Positions 5,492-10,708 of a stretch of 12,201 nt of DNA are shown here, one piece after another. Below the pieces are notes generated by a model. The model had not been told where the DNA came from. It worked only from the letters and a program-made list of their open reading frames with translations, and did not search any database. Position numbers and translations under genes: made by a program. The DNA is from Candidatus Omnitrophota bacterium (GTDB lineage Bacteria > Omnitrophota > Gorgyraeia > Duberdicusellales > 4484-171). Each line of letters begins with the position of its first letter. Within the stretch, counting starts at the first letter, position 1. The DNA lies in NCBI GenBank assembly GCA_028702365.1, contig JAQVOZ010000020.1:1-12201 (forward strand). Reading direction: 5' to 3'.

Positions 5492-5561
5492 TTTTAGAGG
5501 AGAAGCTAATAGGATTAGGTTGAGTATATTATTCTTTATCTGAATAAGATATAAAGTATAT

Positions 5562-6170
5562 ATGAATTTAAGTCAGTTTCTAACTATTTTCATATCCGCA
5601 ATCTTTATTAACAACGTTATCCTGGCGCGTTTTTTAGGTTTATGCCCGTTTGTTGCTATCTCTAAAGATACAAAGCAGGCTTTTGCCATGAGTATGGCAG
5701 TTACTTTTGTTACTACTATTTCGTCGGGCATAACATGGCTCATCTACAGGTTTCTTTTGTTGCCATTTGACGTGGCGTATCTGCGTACCCTTTCTTTTGT
5801 TTTGGTGATTGCTACTTTTGTGCAATTGATTGAAATGGTAATTAGAAAGGTTAGCCCTGCTATATATCGCGCTTTCGGGGTCTACCTTGCCTTAATTACT
5901 ACGAATTGTGCTGTATTAGGGGTAGCGGTGCTAAACATCGACATGTTTTTTAAAGATGGAAGCCCTGTCGTGGGCAGTTTTTATTATTCTTTATTTCAAG
6001 GTGTATGCGTTGGGGTGGGCTATACAGTGGTTATGCTTTTAATGTCTGGGATTCGGGAAAGATTAGATTGTTGTAATGTGCCTACGGCGGTGAAGGGTTT
6101 ACCGATAGCATTTATTATTGCCGCCTTGATGAGTCTTTCTTTTATGGGTTTTAGCGGGTTTAAATTCTAA
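5562..6170 (+). CDS. rnfA: RnfA, membrane subunit of the Rnf ferredoxin:NAD+ oxidoreductase family
   Basis: 202 residues, six membrane helices, normal RnfA/NqrE length. Family signatures are complete: NNVILARFLGLCPFVAISKD (18-37), WLIYRFLLLPFDVAYLRTL, ALITTNCAVLGVAVLN (110-125), IRERL, and MSLSFMGFSG at the end. C28 and C116 correspond to the two cysteines that, with those of RnfE/NqrD, hold an intramembrane [2Fe-2S] cluster. Rnf couples ferredoxin oxidation by NAD+ to Na+ or H+ export. An in-frame TGA at 5541 fixes ATG 5562 as the start, although its ribosome site is weak. The usual partners rnfBCDGE are absent here; instead, tiny membrane peptides flank it. It may supply the A subunit for genes elsewhere, or be a paralogue with another role. 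NqrE is an alternative name. Confidence 0.92.
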   Translation: MNLSQFLTIFISAIFINNVILARFLGLCPFVAISKDTKQAFAMSMAVTFVTTISSGITWLIYRFLLLPFDVAYLRTLSFVLVIATFVQLIEMVIRKVSPAIYRAFGVYLALITTNCAVLGVAVLNIDMFFKDGSPVVGSFYYSLFQGVCVGVGYTVVMLLMSGIRERLDCCNVPTAVKGLPIAFIIAALMSLSFMGFSGFKF

Positions 6171-6182
6171 ATGGAGTGTTAA

Positions 6183-6326
6183 ATGAAACTTAGTGGTTGG
6201 ATATTTATGATACTATGCTGGAGCTTTATCATAGGCTTAGCTGTCTTTTGTTTCCGGACAGTATTCCGGCAAGGTTTTGAAGGGAAAATTTCAAAAAAAA
6301 ATTCAAAAAACCAAAATAGGAGGTAA
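6183..6326 (+). CDS. 47-residue single-span membrane protein
   Basis: ATG 6183, 12 bp after the rnfA stop, preceded by TGGAGTG. The product is MKLSGW, one hydrophobic helix (IFMILCWSFIIGLAVFCF, about residues 7-24), and then a basic, lysine/asparagine-rich tail ending in RR. The tight spacing, in-frame length and membrane profile shared with the next two genes support a real gene. No named family is recognised. It is a likely small subunit or regulator in the inner membrane, N-terminus out by the positive-inside rule. Confidence 0.65.
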   Translation: MKLSGWIFMILCWSFIIGLAVFCFRTVFRQGFEGKISKKNSKNQNRR

Positions 6327-6331
6327 GTAAA

Positions 6332-6466
6332 ATGATAACCAATGTATCTTCTGATTGGGCGGTATTAATTATTGCGGTAGCATTTTTTTCTCTTATCGCT
6401 TATGCAATAATTCATGGCAGGATTCAAGCAAGAAAGAACCAAAAAGGACAAAATAAGGGAAGGTAA
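6332..6466 (+). CDS. 44-residue single-span membrane protein
   Basis: ATG 6332, 5 bp after the previous stop. Its ribosome site AGGAGG (6318-6323) lies in the last codons of the preceding gene, which suggests coupled translation. Plan: polar start MITNVSSD, helix WAVLIIAVAFFSLIAYAII, then a strongly basic tail (HGRIQARKNQKGQNKGR). Same architecture as its neighbours but no obvious sequence identity to them. Function unknown. Confidence 0.65.
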   Translation: MITNVSSDWAVLIIAVAFFSLIAYAIIHGRIQARKNQKGQNKGR

Positions 6467-6502
6467 AAACTATGGGTATTTTAGTTATTGGAGGAGGTTT
6501 GA

Positions 6503-6622
6503 ATGTCAGCTAGAGTATGGCAGAATTTAGGAGTATTTGCCCTAATGGTTTTATTCTCCATATTATTTACTCTTATTAACAGCAGAGAACGCAGGGAGAG
6601 AAAAAGCGATACGAAAATATAG
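6503..6622 (+). CDS. 39-residue single-span membrane protein
   Basis: ATG 6503 follows a strong ribosome site (GGAGGAGGT, 6490-6498). Plan: MSARVWQNLG, helix VFALMVLFSILFTLI, then a charged tail NSRERRERKSDTKI. It is the last of the rnfA-associated membrane peptides. A self-complementary stretch, TTATGTCCGGGCATAA, follows at about 6631-6646, without a T-tract. Function unknown; the shared helix-plus-basic-tail plan suggests the peptides act together on one membrane complex. Confidence 0.6.
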   Translation: MSARVWQNLGVFALMVLFSILFTLINSRERRERKSDTKI

Positions 6623-6720
6623 AAGAATTGGTTATGTCCGGGCATAAGTAGATAGCCTTCGATTTTGCTCAGATTTTGTTTAATAAGAGATTAAGGTGCT
6701 CAAAATTTAGCTAATAAAAT

Positions 6721-6772
6721 ACCTCTCTAAACCCCCAAATATCTTGCCATAGCACCATATTCCTTATATAAT
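6721..6772 (+). promoter_or_regulatory. Shared-type promoter A with upstream ACCTCTCTAAAC element
   Basis: TTGCCA (6744-6749), 17-bp spacer, TATAAT (6767-6772). Upstream ACCTCTCTAAAC (6721-6732) repeats the element found before the first PAS promoter. The first transcribed bases, CTATATAAATAGGGA (6777-6791), nearly repeat those of the promoter at 8752. The leader then has a small hairpin (AAGAAT/ATTCTT). The 230-bp gap from 6623 to 6851 holds nothing else I can support. Confidence 0.8.
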
Positions 6773-6851
6773 TCTTCTATATAAATAGGGAGGGTTTCCT
6801 TCGGCCCAAAGATGAAGAATCCTCAAATTCTTACAATAAAGATACGATAAA

Positions 6852-7247
6852 ATGGTAAGGAAAACTGATAAAAAACTGCTGGAAAAATATCCTAAATATT
6901 GTCCTAAATGTAAGATATATCAACACGATGTTTATCTGGTATGCCCTGATTGCCAGACGCCATTAATCGATGCGCAGATAGCTTACAAAAGAAAAAGAAG
7001 AAGAGCCTTTATGGTAAATATTTTGTTTATATTCACCTTAATACTTGCAACGTATGGTATTCAGAAGGGAGAAAGAAAGTATTACAACCAGAGCGCTTAT
7101 TTTCTGGTAACTGGCAGATTTCATGATTCAAAAGTAGAATTCTGGAAAGCCTTTTCAGCTAATCCATTCTGCAAATTTTCCAGTTCAACTTTCGAAAAGA
7201 TTAAATATAAAATCACGCACAGAACTATCGTGTACGAAATAAGATAA
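6852..7247 (+). CDS. Zinc-ribbon membrane protein of unknown function
   Basis: 131 residues. C17-x2-C20 and C31-x2-C34 (YCPKC ... VCPDC) form a rubredoxin-type zinc ribbon at the N-terminus. A basic patch, YKRKRRR, precedes one membrane helix (about 53-70). The C-terminal 60 residues (ERKYYNQSAYFLVTGRFHDSKVEFWKAF) may be a TPR-like half-unit, since YNQSAYFLVTGRFHDSKVEFWKAFSANP resembles an alpha-hairpin repeat. By the positive-inside rule the ribbon is cytoplasmic and the tail outside. The ribosome site is weak. It is probably monocistronic, because both it and the next gene carry their own shared-type promoter. Confidence 0.75.
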   Translation: MVRKTDKKLLEKYPKYCPKCKIYQHDVYLVCPDCQTPLIDAQIAYKRKRRRAFMVNILFIFTLILATYGIQKGERKYYNQSAYFLVTGRFHDSKVEFWKAFSANPFCKFSSSTFEKIKYKITHRTIVYEIR

Positions 7248-7258
7248 GCAGCCTTTTT

Positions 7259-7300
7259 ATCTCAAAACATCTTGCCATAACGTAATATTGCTTATATAAT
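7259..7300 (+). promoter_or_regulatory. Shared-type promoter B before malic enzyme
   Basis: TTGCCA (7272-7277), 17-bp spacer, TATAAT (7295-7300). The block ATCTTGCCATAACGTAA (7270-7286) is identical to that of promoter C. The upstream ATCTCAAAAC (7259-7268) may be a decayed form of the ACCTCTCTAAAC element. Confidence 0.85.
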
Positions 7301-7360
7301 CTTTCATGATTTTAAATCAAAGAAAAGTTGAGCAGCACAGGCACTAACAAGGAGATTAAA

Positions 7361-8734
7361 ATGCCGGAAGAAAAATATTCGCATAAGATTGTAAAAAAGA
7401 TACGATTCAGAATACCGGATGTGCCGGGAGCCCTTGGCACACTCGCTCTTACGCTTGGCACAGAAGGGGTGACTCTGGGCGATATAACGAAGATACATCT
7501 TACTTCCAACTATATCGTAAGGGATATCATAGCTTTTTTTGATGACGAAAAGCATTTTCTAGAGGCTATTGCCGCTGTCAAAAAACTTAAAGGTTATAAG
7601 GTATTAGATATACAAGATGAAGTTCTAAATCTGCATAAAGGCGGAAAAATAGAGGTAAGGCCTCGCGTGAAGGCTGACACCCTAACTGATTTGCGTATGA
7701 TATATACCCCGGGCGTTGCTCAAGTTTGCAATTATATTGTTGCCAATCCTGCCGCAGCGAGAAAGTATACATCTATAGGTAATACCGTTTGTATTGCAAC
7801 AAATGGTTCGGCTGTTTTGGGATTGGGAGATATAGGAATTCTGGCTGCGCTGCCGGTAATGGAAGGAAAATCAATCATACTGCATAAGATGGCTAACGTG
7901 AGTTGTGTCCCTCTGCTATTGAAAAGTGATAATGCCGACGAAATTGTTAATGCACTTACTTGCGTCGCAGAAACGTTTGGCGCTATCATGATAGAGGATA
8001 TCAAGGCGCCTCTTTGTTTCGAAATTGAACAAAAATTACAGAAGAAAGTTAAAGTGCCCGTATTCCATGACGACCAGCATGGCACAGCAACTGTTATCTT
8101 GGCTGCATTGATAAAAGCGCTAAAAATTACTAAAAAAAGAAAAGATAAAGTAAGTATTGTTATAAATGGCGCCGGCGCTGCTGGTATTGCCGCTGCAAAG
8201 CTTCTACTCAGATACGGTTTTAAGAATATAGTGCTTTGTGACAGAGCAGGAGCTATCTATAAAGGCAGAGCGGGCGATATGAATGCATATAAAAAAGAAA
8301 TCGCTTGTATTACAAATAAACGCAGAGAAAAAGGGGCTCTTAAAGATATATTTAAAGGCAAAGATGTATTTATCGGCTTATCGGCTCCAGGCCTTGTTAC
8401 CAGGGATATGGTAAAAACTATGAATAAAAGCCCGATTATTTTTGCTATGGCTAATCCTATACCTGAAATATGGCCGAAAGACGCCGAAGAGGCAGGGGCA
8501 GCCATTGCGCTGGATGGACGTACGGTAAACAATGCACTTGTGTTTCCGGGAATTATACGCGGCGCATTAGATGCGCGCGCCTGCGAGATAACTACGGATA
8601 TGAAATTTTTTGCCGCTGAAACAATTGCATCACTATCAGGGAAAAATGAAGTTGTCCCTAATTTCATGAATATAGCCGTGCATAAAAGCGTGGCGCGGGC
8701 AGTATTTTTTTCTGCTGGCTCGTCAAAGTATTGA
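7361..8734 (+). CDS. NAD(P)-dependent malic enzyme with N-terminal ACT domain
   Basis: 457 residues from ATG 7361 (AAGGAG at 7350-7355); an upstream in-frame TTG at 7328 has no ribosome site. It catalyses oxidative decarboxylation of malate to pyruvate in the cytoplasm. Residues about 14-90 form an ACT domain (RFRIPDVPGALGTLALTLG), a likely amino-acid or effector sensor. The malic N-domain follows: IYTPGVA with Y115, ATNGSAVLGLGDIG and PVMEGK; EDIKAP (212-217) and FHDDQHGTA (236-243) hold the metal and catalytic residues. The Rossmann domain has INGAGAAGIAA (268-278). ANPIPEIWP and NNALVFPGIIRGALDA close the family pattern. It is the short bacterial class with an added sensor domain. NAD versus NADP preference is not decidable. 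One oddity is KMANVSCVPLLLKSD where most relatives have a FAGVDAFPI-type segment. Confidence 0.93.
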   Translation: MPEEKYSHKIVKKIRFRIPDVPGALGTLALTLGTEGVTLGDITKIHLTSNYIVRDIIAFFDDEKHFLEAIAAVKKLKGYKVLDIQDEVLNLHKGGKIEVRPRVKADTLTDLRMIYTPGVAQVCNYIVANPAAARKYTSIGNTVCIATNGSAVLGLGDIGILAALPVMEGKSIILHKMANVSCVPLLLKSDNADEIVNALTCVAETFGAIMIEDIKAPLCFEIEQKLQKKVKVPVFHDDQHGTATVILAALIKALKITKKRKDKVSIVINGAGAAGIAAAKLLLRYGFKNIVLCDRAGAIYKGRAGDMNAYKKEIACITNKRREKGALKDIFKGKDVFIGLSAPGLVTRDMVKTMNKSPIIFAMANPIPEIWPKDAEEAGAAIALDGRTVNNALVFPGIIRGALDARACEITTDMKFFAAETIASLSGKNEVVPNFMNIAVHKSVARAVFFSAGSSKY

Positions 8735-8751
8735 TTTTAGTCCCTAATATC

Positions 8752-8780
8752 TTGCCATAACGTAACATTAACTATATAAT
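8752..8780 (+). promoter_or_regulatory. Shared-type promoter C before the second PAS gene
   Basis: TTGCCA (8752-8757), 17-bp spacer, TATAAT (8775-8780), 17 bp after the malic enzyme stop. It shares ATCTTGCCATAACGTAA with promoter B and CTATATAAA-y-AGGGA with promoter A. Confidence 0.85.
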
Positions 8781-8792
8781 TTTTCTATATAA

Positions 8793-8843
8793 ACAGGGAT
8801 GTTTTTCAACTCATACGAGCTGGGCCGTGATTTACCTAACGGC
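8793..8843 (+). promoter_or_regulatory. Leader with CsrA-like site and hairpin
   Basis: ACAGGGATGT (8793-8802) equals the core of the SELEX consensus for the translational repressor CsrA (ACARGGAUGU). Further on, GCCGT/ACGGC (8824-8828 with 8839-8843) forms a small stem ending directly at the AGGAGGAGG ribosome site (8844-8852), with CTC-atac-GAG before it. Post-transcriptional control is plausible; no csrA gene is in the window. Confidence 0.4.
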
Positions 8844-8857
8844 AGGAGGAGGTCAAT

Positions 8858-9316
8858 ATGGAAGATAGAAATAAAAACAAAGATGAGCTTTTGCTGGAAT
8901 TAGATTCGTTGCGTAAGCGGGTTCTAGAGCTGGAAATTACGAAAGCCAAAGAAGATGAATATAAGCAAATAGTAGAGAATGCAAACAGCATTATTTTGCT
9001 CATGAATACCAAAGGTGTTATTACTTTCTTTAATCAATACGCCCAAAGGTTTTTCGGTTTTCATGAACAGGAAATATTGGGTAAAAGCGTTCTTGGGACA
9101 ATCGTTCCCGATAAAGATTCATCCGGAAAAGATTTAATCAGCATGATTAATGATATCGTAAAGAACCCCGAACGTCATTTCGTAAACGAAAACGAAAATA
9201 TGCGCAGGAACGGGGAACCGGTGCGTATTTTATGGAGCAATAAAGCTCTTATCGGTAAATACGGCAAGATTGAAGAAATTTTGTGTATTGGCAACAAAAT
9301 TGCTAAACCGGAGTAA
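8858..9316 (+). CDS. Stand-alone coiled-coil plus PAS-domain protein
   Basis: 152 residues, preceded by a very strong ribosome site (AGGAGGAGG). Residues 5-35 are a leucine-rich coiled coil (DELLLELDSLRKRVLELE). Residues about 36-147 are one PAS domain: YKQIVENANSIILLMNTKGVITFFNQYAQRFFGFHEQEILGKSV, then NENMRRNGEPVRILWSNKALIGKYGKIEEILCIG. The chain ends right after the PAS core with no output domain. It therefore probably works as a dimerising sensor or adaptor contacting another protein. The cofactor is unknown; no obvious haem or flavin signature (no NCRFLQ) is seen. It shares architecture with the PAS gene at 4204 but is clearly divergent. It has its own promoter and leader. The M50 protease gene follows after 43 bp and may be read with it. 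Confidence 0.87.
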   Translation: MEDRNKNKDELLLELDSLRKRVLELEITKAKEDEYKQIVENANSIILLMNTKGVITFFNQYAQRFFGFHEQEILGKSVLGTIVPDKDSSGKDLISMINDIVKNPERHFVNENENMRRNGEPVRILWSNKALIGKYGKIEEILCIGNKIAKPE

Positions 9317-9359
9317 AATCTAATAGAGTAAACTATAGATAGAATTTAGGAGGGTGCAG

Positions 9360-9992
9360 ATGGGATTAATTTCGCTTTTATTCAGCAATCCTGGCCTTTT
9401 CTTTATCATTGCCGTAATACTTTTGTATTCCATCATTTTTCATGAAATTGCGCACGGCTTAATAGCACATTTATTCGGCGACAATACCGCTCTCTATAGC
9501 GGCCGCCTTACGCTTAATCCTAAATCGCACCTTGATCCAATAGGCACACTTATGCTTTTCTTGGTTGGATTCGGTTGGGCGAGGCCAGTGCCGGTAAATT
9601 ATGCGAGTTTAAGCAACAGGCGCTTAGGATTATTCTCTGTTGCCCTGGCAGGCTGCGCAACGAATATACTTATTGCAATAATTGCGATATTTTTATTACA
9701 ATTTAGTTTTATCAATGCTAACGAGACTTTATCTTTTGCATTGCAAACTGTAGCCGATATAAATATAATTCTCGGAGCTTTCAACTTAATCCCCATACCC
9801 CCCTTGGACGGTTCAAAAATTTTGATGAGTTTTCTTTCTTACCGCGCACAAGAGCGTTTAGCCATGCTTGAGCCCTATGGATTTTTTATACTCGCCTTGT
9901 TGCTTTTTGCCAGACTGCTAAACCCCGTCATAGCCTTCATGCAAGATTTAATTTATGGCCTAATCAGCATGCTGTTCGGGTTATTTAGATAA
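9360..9992 (+). CDS. M50 (site-2 protease) family membrane metalloprotease
   Basis: 210 residues from ATG 9360; a GTG at 9354 overlaps the Shine-Dalgarno AGGAGG (9348-9353) and cannot be the start. Zinc-binding HEIAH (H28, E29, H32) lies in a membrane helix. The second site, FNLIPIPPLDGSKIL, gives D150. Between are SGRLTLNPKSHLDPIGTL and GWARPVPVNY, typical of the compact bacterial rhomboid-like S2P group without PDZ domain. These integral proteases cut membrane-spanning substrates such as anti-sigma factors; the substrate here is not known. It may be co-transcribed with the PAS gene 43 bp upstream. All catalytic residues are present. Confidence 0.93.
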   Translation: MGLISLLFSNPGLFFIIAVILLYSIIFHEIAHGLIAHLFGDNTALYSGRLTLNPKSHLDPIGTLMLFLVGFGWARPVPVNYASLSNRRLGLFSVALAGCATNILIAIIAIFLLQFSFINANETLSFALQTVADINIILGAFNLIPIPPLDGSKILMSFLSYRAQERLAMLEPYGFFILALLLFARLLNPVIAFMQDLIYGLISMLFGLFR

Positions 9993-10074
9993 TTGAGTAC
10001 ATACCCCCTCAGCCCTTTAATAAATCTTTTCCCGCAGTAGAAAAAAATCAGAAAAAAGCAGAGCCAGCCAATTT

Positions 10075-10113
10075 TCATAATTTTTAATTATTGTATAATT
10101 AAAATAATTATGA
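10075..10113 (+). promoter_or_regulatory. AT-rich palindrome centred on a -10 box
   Basis: Arms 10075-10091 and 10095-10113 pair completely except for a 2-base bulge, with TGT between. TATAAT (10094-10099) lies at the centre, with a weak -35 (TTTTCA, 10072-10077) 16 bp upstream. This is a likely promoter/operator for the ABM gene, whose AAGGAGGT site follows at 10150-10157. Confidence 0.5.
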
Positions 10114-10161
10114 TTTAAAGATATTCTCTGATAACAGGTATCTTAATAAGGAGGTAAAATT

Positions 10162-10506
10162 ATGGTAAATCTAGGACTATTCGTCCGTTTAGAGGCCAAG
10201 CCTGGGAAAGAAGCAGAGCTTGAGAATTTTCTTCGTAGCGGCCTTTCTATTGTTCAGGAAGAAACAGAAACAATTGTATGGTTTGCTTTACGTTTAGGGC
10301 CGTCTACATTCGGAATTTTTGACGCATTCAACAATGAAGCAGGCAGGACAGCGCATCTTTCCGGCCAGGTCGCGGTTGCCTTAATGTCAAAAGCAGCTGA
10401 CCTGCTTACGCATTTACCGGCGATAGAGAAAGTGGATATTTTAGAAGCAAAACTTCCGGAGAATTCTCTTGTAGGAGGCGGCGCGCATAGCAAGCGAAAA
10501 AGCTGA
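10162..10506 (+). CDS. ABM-domain (antibiotic biosynthesis monooxygenase-like) protein
   Basis: 114 residues, single ferredoxin-like alpha-beta fold of the ABM superfamily (YgiN-like). Typical features are FVRLEAKPGKEAELENFLRSGLSIV (7-31) and TIVWFALRLGPSTFGIFDAFNNEAGRTAHLSG (37-68). A C-terminal strand, KVDILEAKLP, follows. Members are small dimeric cytoplasmic proteins, some acting as cofactor-free quinol monooxygenases, many of unknown substrate. The glycine- and lysine-rich tail (GGGAHSKRKS) is probably disordered. Strong ribosome site; monocistronic by spacing. Family call is firm; activity is unproven. Confidence 0.9.
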   Translation: MVNLGLFVRLEAKPGKEAELENFLRSGLSIVQEETETIVWFALRLGPSTFGIFDAFNNEAGRTAHLSGQVAVALMSKAADLLTHLPAIEKVDILEAKLPENSLVGGGAHSKRKS

Positions 10507-10591
10507 ACCCCCGGGATTTACGGGCCTATCGATTAAATAATTTCTAGCCACAATTTACGCGAAATACTGCCTTTCAAGCAGCCAAATTCCA

Positions 10592-10619
10592 TTGATAATA
10601 ATTACATTCCGACTATAAT
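10592..10619 (+). promoter_or_regulatory. Promoter of the P1B ATPase gene with phased direct repeats
   Basis: TTGATA (10592-10597), 16-bp spacer, TATAAT (10614-10619). The decamer ATAATAATTA occurs twice, at 10595-10604 and 10615-10624: exact copies 20 bp apart, about two helical turns, one overlapping each core element. Confidence 0.65.
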
Positions 10620-10621
10620 AA

Positions 10622-10677
10622 TTATTAGCAAAAAAAGAGGGATAGTTAATCGTATTGCCTCTTTTTGCCGCTAATAA
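10622..10677 (+). promoter_or_regulatory. Leader hairpin or operator before the P1B ATPase
   Basis: Outer arms TTATTAGC (10622-10629) and GCTAATAA (10670-10677) and inner arms AAAAAGAGG (10632-10640) and CCTCTTTTT (10658-10666) are both perfect complements, separated by a 2x3 internal loop; the terminal loop is 17 nt. It starts at or near the expected transcription start. The T-run is inside the stem, so it is a weak terminator at best; it could also be an operator. Confidence 0.5.
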
Positions 10678-10708
10678 CCCGTTAAAATAAACTAAAAGAT
10701 TTAATATT

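Noticed and set aside
7328..7360. Upstream TTG start for the malic enzyme
   Set aside because: No ribosome site, while ATG 7361 has AAGGAG at proper spacing and begins just before the ACT domain.
8257..8667. 136-residue minus-strand ORF inside the malic enzyme gene
   Set aside because: Antisense shadow of a strongly conserved enzyme frame.
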